A stretch of DNA of 64,000 nt. Origin: Alopecurus myosuroides (lineage: Eukaryota > Streptophyta > Magnoliopsida > Poales > Poaceae). Below, in pieces: positions 9,055-19,465 of the stretch (position 1 is its first letter; every line of letters begins with the position of its first letter). Location: contig CM054060.1 in assembly GCA_028641055.1 (NCBI GenBank), positions 56,694,292-56,758,291 of the forward strand, read 5' to 3'. The notes beneath the pieces were generated by a model, which saw only the letters and a program-made list of their open reading frames with translations, did no database searches and had not been told where the DNA came from. Made by a program: the position numbers and the translations under genes.

Positions 9055-11551
9055 CTCCTCCCTCACGGTAGAAATTAAGTCCGAACACACTCAAACGTTG
9101 ACAAGTCCTTCCGGATAAATTAAGCTACGTACATGAGCTTGTTTAGCATGCTAAGTAGTACTCCTACGTAGTAAAGCATAGATGAAGAACGATTTGAGCA
9201 AGATAAGAAGCATAGAGTTCTAATCTTGCCTCTTCTTTGTTGGGAGTCAAAAGTGGTCGCTCACGGAATCAAACCACGTATGCACGTTTCTCCTTGGGAG
9301 ATCATGTCGGGCCGCATGCATGCAAGTGCAACTAGTACGCCAGAGAAAGAGTCCAAGGTAAACGTGCGTCAATTAAGCGTCGTTCCGCTGCGCTGTAGCA
9401 GCTCCATCTGGTTCAGGCAAAGACCATGGTCTCTGCAACACGCAAACTGATCGATCGGGGCAAAGAAGTTTCTCAGCTTTTCGCCTCGCCCTTTGACGCG
9501 TTCACACGTACAGAAGAGAGACAACACGCGACTGGTTGGTCCAATCTGGATTTAATCTAGACTAGACTACCGGGTAGTACGTCACTACGTGCCATTCAGG
9601 GGGGATATGCAGCGATGAACCTCTAAATGATACCACGATACCAACTAAATTTGGTTATGAAATTTTTAGAGATTGTAAACACAAAGTTTTGATCATTCAC
9701 AAATTTGTTTTCAAAATTTTAGCAACTTGTAGCTTTAAATTTTAAGGTTGCTATCATGGAAGTTGGTATTACTAGATAGTTCTCAGCTAAAGGGTATTTA
9801 ATTCACAAGAAATGCGTCATATTGTAGAATCCTTCCTGCCGCATCAATGATAATTCAAACAAGAAATGCCTTTTATTACCAAGGTAGCGATTGATCGCGA
9901 GAATGAAAAAATGATAGAGTACTATAATCTGACTTTGACAGACCGTTGCGTCCTCTCTACACGATATAGTTTCTCCTATGTTCAGATATTTATCATGGAT
10001 TAGGTCATCCAAATTATCCTTTATTAGAAAAGGCTTTCAATAACTGCATTAAAATAAGTGATCATCGGAAATTAAAATTATCACTGCCATTCTTCTTTTC
10101 TTGTCGATTTATACTATTCAAATCAACATAGGAAGGAATTCCGACTCACACTCCCGGACAAAAAAAACCCTCTGAATTTTGTGCATCATGGGCAAAACTA
10201 TATATACACCGCAATAAGATCCACCCAAAGCCATCTTGCTTTGAACTCAAGTGGAATTTGACGCAATAATCACTGCCATCAACCTTTCTGACTTGGATAT
10301 TAGCCATGTTAACCCCAACAAGAATGCCTCCAAACCTCCCTTGAAGTGGAAGATAAAACCACATCAAATCTAACACCCCATCAAATGTTGTAAAAAGGGA
10401 ACCGTGACGGTGGAACTCCATTCCTCCAGTAAAGCAATGAAGGCCAATCGTTGTTCCCAGACAGTTTCCTGGATAAAACAATGCTTAGCTGGATCCCCAA
10501 GACCCTCGCTGTATTCCGTAACATACCTTTCATTAAGAAAATTGTTTTGTTTTCTATTCCTAGTGCTTCAATGAAAGGGGAAAAAATTCAATTTTAAATG
10601 GACATGTGACTATCACACCTCAAATAGGTTGATTAGTCATGCGAGCACCTAATATCTTAATCGATCAAATCTTCGCTGAGATTGGAAACCATAGAAACAA
10701 AGAAATTATCAGGACTGTCATCCTCATTACTTGTCGTTTTCGCCCTTTTCTTTAACATAACCACCTCCCAGTCCATATCCAAATCCCTAATAGTACTATC
10801 AAAATTATCCGCTTGACCATAAGTTTCCCCTAAAGAAATCCATGGTGAAGTAAATCTAGCAACATTTACATTCATACGAAATAGATAGAATTGAAACTTA
10901 AGTAATTTTTTGTTGTTTTGTTTTCTGGTGATCAGACCGGCGCTCTAAATGCCTTGGCATACTCTTTTTTAGTATATGATAGACGATCTCTTTTAATATA
11001 TGATACATGGCTTGGAGTACCCCTAACATATCAGGTGATAGATATTCTTACATACAACCGGGCTACCTTACAAATCTTGCTTAAGCATCTTGAACCTGCT
11101 AACGGCCGTAGACGATAAGACAAATCAACATCATAGTTATCCCGGTACAAATTAATCAAATCATTTTCTACTCCCTGTAAAAAGTATCATGTTGTACCGT
11201 CGAGTAATTTAAAAAAAAAACCCTGTCATGATTAAGGTAAAGTTAACAACCATGTAGAAGAAAAACCCACCACAAATCTTATGAAATGGTATGTGTTTAA
11301 CATCGAAGTTGTGTGCATCGCTCTGATATAGATGTTGGGGAATTTCACATTTCGAAAAAAAATGTGTTTGACATCTTTGCCCTAATTATGGTCTTTCTTG
11401 CAATTCTGTCCTTGTAGACGATAAGACGAGCGAACATGCATCATCAGTTATCGTGCTACAGATTAATTAGGTCATTTCCCGCTCTTTTAGAAAAGTATTA
11501 TGTCAAGTTCTCCGTTGTGGTTGAGAACCAAGAAAATCCTGTCAAGTTTCC
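9055..11551. repeat. Host segmental duplication, left copy, part B
   Basis: It resumes the left copy after the copia insertion and aligns by eye to about 42500-44285. Shared strings include AACGTGCGTCAA, GCAGCTCCATCTGGTTCAGG, ACAAGAAATGCGTCATAT, CATCCTCATTACTTGTC, AGGTAAAGTTAACAACCATG and GTATTATGTCAAGTTC. The left copy has an extra AT-rich insert near 9638-9769 whose ends look weakly inverted (ATACCAACT / AGTTGGTAT), possibly a small MITE. Apart from an old LINE fragment, no gene is evident. Confidence 0.8.
10140..10880 (-). pseudogene. Decayed non-LTR retrotransposon (LINE), ORF2 start/endonuclease fragment
   Basis: The minus strand carries two broken pieces. The frame 10481-10146 contains LQGRFGGILVGVNM and DGSDYCVKFHLSSKQDGF, which resemble the endonuclease region of plant LINE ORF2 proteins (a GRSGGILLGV-like motif, then DFYVKF-like). 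The frame 10875-10657, which precedes it in reading order, is an acidic stretch I cannot assign firmly. There is no RT. Part of it, but not the endonuclease piece, has a counterpart at about 43130-43560 in the right host copy, so the insertion is older than the duplication. Stops and missing parts make it a pseudogene. Confidence 0.55.
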
Positions 11552-11670
11552 TTTTTTTTTTGAAATTTAAACACTATATTAAGCAAGCAAGCCGCCTCAT
11601 TAAAAACCTTCCAGTCCCCTTAGGTACCCTGGAAGGAAAAGAGTGCGTAAGAAACTTGCTGCCCCACGAG

Positions 11671-14600
11671 TTAAATTATGCTTACATCGGAGAGTAGATT
11701 GTCCAACACAAAGTCTGGAGGATCATCTACCCAAAGAAAATCAGAAAAAAGGCTAAAACTATAGGCAGCTACTTCATGAGCAACAGAATTAGCAGATCTA
11801 AGGCAATGGGAAAACTTCACAGAGTTAAACTTCGTCTTCTCATCCATACACGACGCATAAATAGCCGCAGAAGGGTCCCACCAGCTGTCCTGACCTGAAC
11901 ATGCATTATAAACGTCCAGGGAATCAGTTTCTGCTTCAATATCATGTAGTCCCATATTGTTTGCAAATCTCAGCCCCTCCAACATCGCCAAGGCTTCCAT
12001 GGTCGTGGCATCCCCTGCATTTTGGATAACTTTTGACATCGCCGCTATGAAGCCGCCCCGATTATCTCGAATGACAGCCCCAATGGCCCCATTACCCGTG
12101 TCAGCGTGGAAGGAGGCGTCCACGTTGAGCTTCGAAGCCCCTCCTAGCGGTCTCACCCAATCTGACTTGGTTACTGCAGTTTTATTCGAGGCTCTCAACG
12201 CATTCCTCGTGATTCCGAGCACCGCTGCAGGCCATCTGCTAGCTATTGGATGTTTCTCACCGTGACATATCTGACGGCGGACCCACCAAAGGTACCACAC
12301 CCCAACAGCAAACACCTCCTGAATTCCAACTGATGGCAAGATAGCAAGCTGCTTAGTTTGATGCCTAAGAATGTTCTGTAAGAAACCAGCAGCCGAATTC
12401 ATATTAGTAGAAATATCTTGCATAAACTCATAAATACCAAGCCTCTCCCACAGGCCCTTCGCCATAGTACAATTGAGCACAAAGTGCATCGTATCATCTG
12501 TATCATGATGGCAGATAGGGCACTCCTCCGAATCTCCAATGTGTCTCTTAAATAGGATCGATTTGAGTGGGACGATTCCCCTCATTAGCCTCCAAAAGAA
12601 AATATGAATTTTGCTAGGTACCTTTAATTTCCAGAGTTGGGCCCAAACACTTTGATCCACCGTAGCATCCATCGTAGCTAGGTTCGTAGAAAACCGTCCA
12701 TACCTGTTAGCCCACTCTGAGTAATATGCTGATCGAACTGAGAAGGTTCCCCTCCTATTGAGATGCCAAGCAATGAAGTCATCGAAAGCATCTAGATGCA
12801 AGGGGATTTGAAGAATTCTTTGTGCGTCCATATGATTGAAGGTAGACCTTATCAATGCCTCGTCCCAGCAACCACGTCCCTCGTCGATCAAGTCTCGGAC
12901 CATCGTGATGACATTAGTTCCCCTTTGTTGCGTGACCCTCCGAGTAGGACTCGCAGGAATCCAAGGGTCAGACCATATATTTACTTTATTACCATTCCCT
13001 ATTCTCCATATGTAACCTCTCCTGAACGTCGTAATACCAGCCACTATGCTCTGCCACGTGAGGGATGCCCCCTTCTTCGAACCCGCTTGTAATATATCAC
13101 CATGTGGATAATATTTGGCCCTTAGAATACGAGCACAAAGAGACTCAGGATTATCAATTAGTCTCCACACCTGTTTGGATAGCATAGCAAGGTTAAAACT
13201 TTGTAGATCCCTAAACCCCATGCCACCATCACTCTTCGGGAAGCATAGCTTCCACCAAGCTTGCCAGTGCATCTTCCTCGAGTCCTCCGTATCCCCCCAC
13301 CAGAATTTAGCAATAGAATCTGTAATATCCTTACACACCCCTTTAGGTAAAAGAAAAACCGACATAGCAAAAACTGGTATAGCCTGAGCCACAGCCTTCA
13401 GTAAAATCTCCTTCCCTCCCAATGAAAGCAATTTTTCTTTCCAACCAAGTAGTACTTTCCTTATTCTATCATGCAGGTGTTTAAAACAGTCACTTCTGTC
13501 AATCCCAACAAGAGCAGGAAGCCCCAGATATTTATCAGACAATGCTTCTTTATCAATATGTAATAGCTCACACATTTCAGCCCTTGTATCTACTCTGGTA
13601 TTAGGACTGAAAAAGATACTAGATTTAGCCAAACTGACCATTTGCCCCGAATTAGCGCAATAGGAATCCAATACTTGCTGTAAGGAAGCTGCATTTATAA
13701 CATCTGCTCTCATAAGGATTAAAGAATCGTCAGCGAATAATAGGTGTGATACTGACGGTGCACTCCTGCACACTCTTATACCTTCAATGCCACCAGCTTC
13801 TTCTTCAAACTGCAAAATACTAGACAAACCCTCTGCACACAACAGAAATAGATACGGGGAGAGGGGATCTCCCTGTCTAATACCTCTGGAGGGGGAAAAT
13901 GATTCGGTTTCTTGAGAATTATACCTTATGTTGTATTGAACTGAACAGACACAAGCCATTATCATTTGTACCCATTGCTCATTGAAACCCAACTGTAACA
14001 TGATTCTCTCAAGAAATATCCACTCCACCCGATCATAGGCTTTATGCATGTCAAGCTTAACTGCACACAGCCCCTTATTTCCACTCCTCTGATTTTTTAT
14101 CTTGTGCACACACTCATAGGCCACCAAAATGTTATCCGTGATCAGTCTCCCAGGAACGAAAGCACTCTGTTGTGGTGAAATAACCTCCGGAAGGACAGAT
14201 TTGAGACGATAAGATAGCATTTTGGAGACGATTTTGTAGAGGACATTGCACAAACTAATAGGCCGAAATTGTGTAATCTCCTCTGGCAAATCATTTTTTG
14301 GAATCAGAACAATTGTGGTATCGTTCCAAGACTTGGGGATAGTCTTTGAGTTAATTGCCGTCAAAACTTCTTTAGTGATTTCTTCTCCAATAAGACTCCA
14401 ATATTTCTTGAAAAATATCGCATGTAATCCATCGGGCCCGGGGGCTTTGAGGTCCCCAATGCTAAAGACAGCCTTTCGCACATCTTCTCCCGTAAAATCC
14501 CTCATAAGCATCGTATTCATCTCTTCCGTTACTTTACTAGGTACTTTACTTATGAACTCTTCATTAATCTGTGACACCTCCGAAGAAAACAAATTAGAAA

Positions 14601-15789
14601 AATAGTTGACTATATGGGGGTTTAGATTACCTTCTCCTTCGAGCCACTCCTCATTGTTGATTTTGAGTCTCTTAATAAAATTCCTCTTCCTCCTTGCGGA
14701 TGCGAATTTATGAAAGTAAGATGTGTTTCGGTCACCATTTTTCAACCAATTAGCCCGCGATCTCTGCATCCACTGTACCTCCTCCAACTCGAGCAAATGT
14801 TCGATCAACGTAGCCAGTTCCTTTCTCTTTTCTTCATTTGTGTCGTTCATTGGTCCACTCATTACTCCCTCTAGCTCCCTTTGTGCTCTCCTTAATCTCT
14901 GTTTTGGTTTTTTTAGCACTCTTTGGTCCCAGTCATGGAACTGATCATGCATCCGATTCAGTTTTTGATGAATATCATCATCTGGTCCTTGTCTGGACGC
15001 GTCCTCCCATGCTTTTTTAACAGTATCATCAAAGCACTCTTCAATTAACCATCTTGCCTCGAATTTCCTTGCCGTGTTAGAATTCGGTCTAGTGCCAACC
15101 GAATAGTACTCTGTATCCATGAGCAACGGCCTATGATCAGACTTACAAAAATTGAGATGAGAAATTGCAGCTTTCGGAAAGAGCAGTGCCCACTCCGCAT
15201 TGATAAGACCCCGATCAAGTCTCTCCCTTATCCTCCCACGTCTCCACGTAAAAGGATCTCCAATATATCCCATGTCCAGAAGGCTACAGTGATCAATTGT
15301 ATCTTGAAAATCATTCATATACCGCAACGGTCTTGGGTTTCCACCCTCCTTCTCGTGTAAAAAGAGGATTTCATTAAGGTCTCCAATCAGTAACCAAGGC
15401 AAATTATGCTTACCATGCAAGTTTTTGATTCTATCCCAGGTTTTGAATTTCTGGTCCCATTTAAATTCGCCATACATACCAGTGCATCTCCAACTAATTC
15501 CATCATCTTGAGTAATTTTAACATCAATAAACATGGGATCAAGTTCAAGAATTTGGATCTTAAACTCTTTACGCCAATATAGCAACAGCCCCCCTTTCCT
15601 GCCGTCACTGGGGCAAATAATCATACCATCCATCTTCAACCGTCGCCTTAACAAATCAGCTGGGTAATTATCTAGGTGAGTTTCCGATAAAAATAACACA
15701 TCAGCATTCTGCTTTCGCTGGACATCCAGTACTGACCGAACTGCCGGGTCTTTCCCTAACCCCTGGCAGTTCAAAGATAACAGCCTCAT
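11671..15789 (-). CDS. LINE ORF2: endonuclease, reverse transcriptase and RNase H, 1372 aa
   Basis: Domains in order: an APE-type endonuclease from residue 1 (LLSLNCQGLG, LFLSETHLDN, GDLNEI, KSDHRPLL); a reverse transcriptase with FRPISLCNVLYKIVSK, LDMHKAYDRVEW, GIRQGDPLSPYLFLLC and catalytic FADD near 682; a zf-RVT region (FFWRLMRGIVPLKSIL, CPICHHDTDD); and an RNase H domain from ~1215 (KLNVDASFHAD, EALAMLEGL, AETDSLDV, RSANSVAHEVA). No stop or frameshift is visible. ORF2 nicks the target, reverse-transcribes the RNA from the nick and may remove the RNA strand. Its ATG overlaps the ORF1 stop as ATGA, which suggests termination-reinitiation. The closing RNase H domain is known from many plant L1-like elements. 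Confidence 0.95.
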   Translation of the reverse strand: MRLLSLNCQGLGKDPAVRSVLDVQRKQNADVLFLSETHLDNYPADLLRRRLKMDGMIICPSDGRKGGLLLYWRKEFKIQILELDPMFIDVKITQDDGISWRCTGMYGEFKWDQKFKTWDRIKNLHGKHNLPWLLIGDLNEILFLHEKEGGNPRPLRYMNDFQDTIDHCSLLDMGYIGDPFTWRRGRIRERLDRGLINAEWALLFPKAAISHLNFCKSDHRPLLMDTEYYSVGTRPNSNTARKFEARWLIEECFDDTVKKAWEDASRQGPDDDIHQKLNRMHDQFHDWDQRVLKKPKQRLRRAQRELEGVMSGPMNDTNEEKRKELATLIEHLLELEEVQWMQRSRANWLKNGDRNTSYFHKFASARRKRNFIKRLKINNEEWLEGEGNLNPHIVNYFSNLFSSEVSQINEEFISKVPSKVTEEMNTMLMRDFTGEDVRKAVFSIGDLKAPGPDGLHAIFFKKYWSLIGEEITKEVLTAINSKTIPKSWNDTTIVLIPKNDLPEEITQFRPISLCNVLYKIVSKMLSYRLKSVLPEVISPQQSAFVPGRLITDNILVAYECVHKIKNQRSGNKGLCAVKLDMHKAYDRVEWIFLERIMLQLGFNEQWVQMIMACVCSVQYNIRYNSQETESFSPSRGIRQGDPLSPYLFLLCAEGLSSILQFEEEAGGIEGIRVCRSAPSVSHLLFADDSLILMRADVINAASLQQVLDSYCANSGQMVSLAKSSIFFSPNTRVDTRAEMCELLHIDKEALSDKYLGLPALVGIDRSDCFKHLHDRIRKVLLGWKEKLLSLGGKEILLKAVAQAIPVFAMSVFLLPKGVCKDITDSIAKFWWGDTEDSRKMHWQAWWKLCFPKSDGGMGFRDLQSFNLAMLSKQVWRLIDNPESLCARILRAKYYPHGDILQAGSKKGASLTWQSIVAGITTFRRGYIWRIGNGNKVNIWSDPWIPASPTRRVTQQRGTNVITMVRDLIDEGRGCWDEALIRSTFNHMDAQRILQIPLHLDAFDDFIAWHLNRRGTFSVRSAYYSEWANRYGRFSTNLATMDATVDQSVWAQLWKLKVPSKIHIFFWRLMRGIVPLKSILFKRHIGDSEECPICHHDTDDTMHFVLNCTMAKGLWERLGIYEFMQDISTNMNSAAGFLQNILRHQTKQLAILPSVGIQEVFAVGVWYLWWVRRQICHGEKHPIASRWPAAVLGITRNALRASNKTAVTKSDWVRPLGGASKLNVDASFHADTGNGAIGAVIRDNRGGFIAAMSKVIQNAGDATTMEALAMLEGLRFANNMGLHDIEAETDSLDVYNACSGQDSWWDPSAAIYASCMDEKTKFNSVKFSHCLRSANSVAHEVAAYSFSLFSDFLWVDDPPDFVLDNLLSDVSII

Positions 15790-17045
15790 TGCTCCCGGAC
15801 AGACTCCTCAAAGGAGCCCGCCGATCCGAGTGATGAGGAGTTAGCTCCAGTCATCTTTGTCCTCTTGGGACGAGTTACCACAGAATCATTCACGATCTTG
15901 CCTCGCAAATCATCAGGACCCTCTTTTTGCTCCACTGCCACTGCCACCCCTCCAGTACCATAAATCTCTGAATTTGTAACCTCTTTTTCATCAGAGAATA
16001 ATCTTCTTTTTGCACCTGCATCCGCCAACTCATTCTCTATCATCTCTGTGTCAGCCGGTTTAAGAGGGCTTGACGCTGTATCCATAAGTCCATCATCCTC
16101 TTTGTCTCTTGCGATTGGTACAGACACCAATGCGTTATGCCTCCAACTCACATTATTGTCACCAAAACCATTGCCTGCCTCTCCTCTGCCCCTTGCTTGA
16201 TTACGGCCGCTGCGAGCTCGACCTGAATACCCCCCTCGACTCATATTGGTTCTCTTTCCGTGCCAAGTATCCCAATCAGCCAACAGCCAATCCCCCCACT
16301 GTAATCTCTCAACATCATGTTCCCCGGAGCCACACTCCAGATGAGAGTGTCCGAGCACCCCACAAGCTCCACAAAAGCGTGGAATCTTTTCATATTTCAA
16401 CAGATATACTTCACGTTGTCCTCCTCTCGAAATTGTGAGCACACGAGTTAGCGGCTTCCTCACATCAATTCGCACTCTAGCTCGAACGAAGTTTCCCAAT
16501 CCTTGCACATCTAACTCCACATCGGATACCTTGCCCATCCTTTTCTCCACTAGGTTTGTAATCAGAGCCTTCTTTCGATAGCCAACTGGAAGTTTATGTA
16601 TTTGAATCCATACCGTAATAAAATTCAGATCAACTGTATCAGTAGGCGATAATCCATCATACGTTTCAATACTAACAGCGTTTTGTCTGAAGTGCCAAGG
16701 ACCTCCTCCTTCGATCTTTTGCCAATCTCCAAGGCAATAACATTGGATCGTAAAAAGGTTCCCTCCAAGTGGTGTGATTGTTACCTCTCTAGCAGGACTC
16801 CACGCTATCATCATGTGTTGCTCAAACGTTTGCTGACTATAGGGGTTTTTCGTGTGCACCCGTGCTAGCGCCAACCACTTAATCCCCTCAAGTGGAGCAT
16901 CAGGTTCATCTTCGAAGATCAAGTCATCCGCCTCATCTGCCTCGACAATTCCCAATCTCTCTAACAGGTCTCCAATTGGTTCTTCATGTTGCCGCCCTGT
17001 CCCTCCAGGAAAACTAGAAGAACTGGACTGCGATGAATTCGCCAT
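15786..17045 (-). CDS. LINE ORF1: RNA-binding protein with DUF4283-like domain and zinc knuckle, 419 aa
   Basis: The first ~60 residues are Ser/Glu/Asp-rich. A DUF4283-like domain follows (ALARVHTKNPYSQQTF near 60, then GGNLFTIQCYC and GGPWHFRQNAVSI to ~125), then WIQIHKLPVGYR and a DUF4283-associated CCHC knuckle CGACGVLGHSHLEC near 222. The C-terminal half is Arg/Gly-rich, then acidic and low in complexity. Plant LINE ORF1 proteins of this architecture bind element RNA as a ribonucleoprotein. ATG at 17045 is the first Met of the frame, leaving ~237 nt of 5' UTR. The stop TGA (15788-15786) overlaps the ORF2 start. Confidence 0.9.
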   Translation of the reverse strand: MANSSQSSSSSFPGGTGRQHEEPIGDLLERLGIVEADEADDLIFEDEPDAPLEGIKWLALARVHTKNPYSQQTFEQHMMIAWSPAREVTITPLGGNLFTIQCYCLGDWQKIEGGGPWHFRQNAVSIETYDGLSPTDTVDLNFITVWIQIHKLPVGYRKKALITNLVEKRMGKVSDVELDVQGLGNFVRARVRIDVRKPLTRVLTISRGGQREVYLLKYEKIPRFCGACGVLGHSHLECGSGEHDVERLQWGDWLLADWDTWHGKRTNMSRGGYSGRARSGRNQARGRGEAGNGFGDNNVSWRHNALVSVPIARDKEDDGLMDTASSPLKPADTEMIENELADAGAKRRLFSDEKEVTNSEIYGTGGVAVAVEQKEGPDDLRGKIVNDSVVTRPKRTKMTGANSSSLGSAGSFEESVREQ

Positions 17046-17210
17046 CGCCCTCCTCTATGTCGCCGTAAGATTCTGATCAGGTGCCAAGACGCCTCCTCCG
17101 AGAACGAAGCCAGGAGCGATCTTATACCACGCGTGATCCCTCTCTTTCCTACTCCGATCTCAACTCCGAGATCGACTCCAATCCGTTGTTGCCACACCGA
17201 AACAAGATCC

Positions 17211-17276
17211 AAACCCTAGTCGCCTGGACTAGGTCTGTAAACCCTAGTCGCCTGGACTAGGTCTGTAAACCCTAGT
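17211..17276 (-). repeat. 28 bp tandem repeat at the LINE 5' end
   Basis: Units begin AAACCCTAGT at 17211, 17239 and 17267, giving two full 28 bp copies and a partial third, seven bases from the target duplication. Each unit contains CTAGTCGCCTGGACTAG, which is nearly self-complementary. Confidence 0.85.
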
Positions 17277-18604
17277 CAGCCTAAATCCTGTCAAGTTTCC
17301 TGATGGCTCTAGAAGATAAGACAAACGAGCATATGCGTTATCCTGGTACAAATTAATCAAAGTCAACTTCCGCTCAGTCAAAATAGTATCATGCCTTATC
17401 GTCTGAAGGCCCTAGATCGACGATAATATCAATGAGCATGGATCATCAGTATGGTGGTACAAATTAATAAGGTCATTCCCCGCTCTTTCAAGAAAGTGTG
17501 TACCGTCAAATTCCTAGTTGTGGCTGAGAATTTTTTAAAAAAATGATGTTCCGTTCCCCGATGTTGTTGTTGGGAATTAACAATGGAAACATACGCGGGA
17601 ACTGGTCTTGTCAAAGAAACTTTCAGTAGGCGTGTCGCCATCGTAGCGTCACCCTGAGATGGACGACGATGCAAAAGATAGAATTAATAACGAATGCGTA
17701 GCTAGGGCGACCTGACCAGGTGCTTCTTCGAAAAGCGAGAGACGCTAGCTAGGATGAGTTCCCACACGTACGTCGATAGGGACACACAAGGACGGTTTCT
17801 TCCAATCATATTTTCTCAACCCCAAATGATATATACTAGATGCTCACTTTAACCGCTCGATTAATTAACTGATGTAAAGTTATCTAATTAGCTTAACAGT
17901 ATCGTGTGGTAGACCCCACCCGCAAAAAAAAAACAGTAGCGTGGTAGTTGAAACAACATATGCGGCGGTAAAAAGACTGTGACGGCCCGAAAAACTTGTG
18001 CCGCCTGCATGCATCACGCTGCAACACGTGACGAGCCTACATGAACCACGTACAGTGTACACGACTACACGCATCCTTTGTGAGCCAGCCAGCTGCACGT
18101 TCACCTTTTTTTTTTTCCTAGAGCCTGGAGCGATTAAGCCAGTGATATTCCCTTTCACGGAAACAGGACACACGCACTCAGCAAAACAAACAGCCGAGAT
18201 GAAAACGAAGGTGCCATCAACTTCACCGAGCAAACCACACCGATCAAATCGATCTAGATCGAGATTTACCACCAGCTAGCTAGCGCTGCTCGATCGTCTC
18301 AGCTGTGGGCAGGTCAAACCATGCATGCATATCACATCCTCCGTTTCACACCCTATCCCAAGTTCCCAACACGGAAATATACCGGCTCCTCCCGTCTCCG
18401 ATCACAAATAAATATATTCATATTTAGATAAATGAAAATCATCTATTCCTGAACGAAGCGAGTACCTACTAATAGCATTTCTTCGAGATCCGTGTCACGT
18501 GTACTCCATGCAAATCTTCAACGAAACAGTACTCTATTGTTATGAGATCGATGTCAGACAAGACTTGTGGTAGCACGCACCAGACCAGTAAACAAAACTT
18601 TGTA

Positions 18605-18707
18605 CTCCCTCCGATCCATATTAATAGGTCCTGAAATGGATGTATCTAGCAATAAAACATGTCTAGATACATCCACTTCAGCACCTATTAATATGGATCG
18701 GAGGGAG
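18605..18707. mobile_element. Stowaway-type MITE, 103 bp
   Basis: Near-perfect terminal inverted repeats start CTCCCTCCGATCCATATTAA, and the element is flanked by TA at 18603-18604 and 18708-18709. It folds into one hairpin. It is absent from the sister position near 45695. The same family, in opposite orientation, is at 41205-41307. Confidence 0.93.
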
Positions 18708-19180
18708 TACAAAAAAACACCAGTAAACAAAACGACTCCCTCCGCGACGACCCAAACTGCGTTGCATCACAGTACGTAGCCACTGGGCAGTATAATACGA
18801 TCGATCGATCGAGGAGGGAGGGTTCACCCGTCCGAGCACTCATCCATATCTATTATGAATCCGCCTCCCTCTCTTCTAACTTAATAAATTCTCTGAACTA
18901 CTCGTAGCTAGTACGTACAAGAAGAATAAGTCTTTTGTGTGCTCCAGTGATCCACAACATAGTACGCACGATAACTGTCGCGTCATCACTACCTGACGAG
19001 CTCAATCAGATATCATTTATACATGCATCGGCCGCTGTACTATGTACGTGAGATGCCGTCCCGCCACTCCCAACCATTCACCTTCATTTGTTCGGTCTGA
19101 GGGAGTACGTCGCGTTCACGGTTCACCTTTGCAGACGGAGGGAGTAGCTAGTTTTTGTCGTGTCATAGACTCTCCACTAA

Positions 19181-19390
19181 GAGTTAGTGTAGCTCAACTG
19201 GTTATGAGAGTGGATGTACAAACCAAATATTCAAATTTAAGAGGATCAGCCTTAGTTTGTAACCAAGATAAAAATCCTCGTACCCATGCATATATGGCTC
19301 CATGCATTCTTAGTTGGTGTATAGGCCGGGGAAGTGAAATTCTCCCCCTTCCTCCAAATTTTAACTAAATAAAATATACCAAACGGTGCA
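19181..19390 (+). mobile_element. tRNA-derived SINE-like sequence (left copy)
   Basis: TAGCTCAACTGG at 19190-19201 matches a Pol III A box as in tRNA-derived SINEs such as the Triticeae Au family. The B-box side is degraded here but visible in the sister at 50791-51060 (AGTTTAAGTCC at 50844). A tail with ATAAAATA follows near 19370. Boundaries are uncertain. Confidence 0.5.
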
Positions 19391-19465
19391 GATTGACCCA
19401 CTCTGCGTCGCTCCTAGGGGGCCGCTCGGGCGAAAACCGTAGCCACCGCCGTCGCCCCCACTCCT

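Larger units (their letters stand above)
11552..17282 (-). mobile_element. Full-length two-ORF LINE (L1-like non-LTR retrotransposon)
   Basis: The element is flanked by a perfect 18 bp direct repeat, AAATCCTGTCAAGTTTCC, at 11534-11551 and 17283-17300. The plus-strand T-run at 11552-11561 is the poly-A tail of a minus-strand element. ORF1 and ORF2 are both open. The right host copy reads through the target without it (AATCCTGTCTAGTTTCCCTGATGG near 44270), so the insertion followed the duplication. Length 5.7 kb, long target duplication and poly-A fit target-primed reverse transcription of a complete copy. Confidence 0.95.
17301..19465. repeat. Host segmental duplication, left copy, part C
   Basis: It resumes after the LINE and aligns by eye to 44280-45890, then 48906-49115, then 50790-51130. 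Shared strings include GTCAATTTCCGCTC-like sequence, ATCATGCCTTATCGTC, GGTGCTTCTTCGAAA, AACCACGTACAGTGTACACG, ATCGAGATTTACCACCAGC, CACTGGGCAGTATAATACG and GTCCGAGCACTCAT. Its last part (about 18950-19140) also matches the stretch upstream of the kinase gene (53990-54345). No protein-coding gene is supported. Confidence 0.8.

Noticed and set aside
11671..17045. Plus-strand ORFs within the LINE
   Set aside because: All are shadows of the two minus-strand LINE genes.
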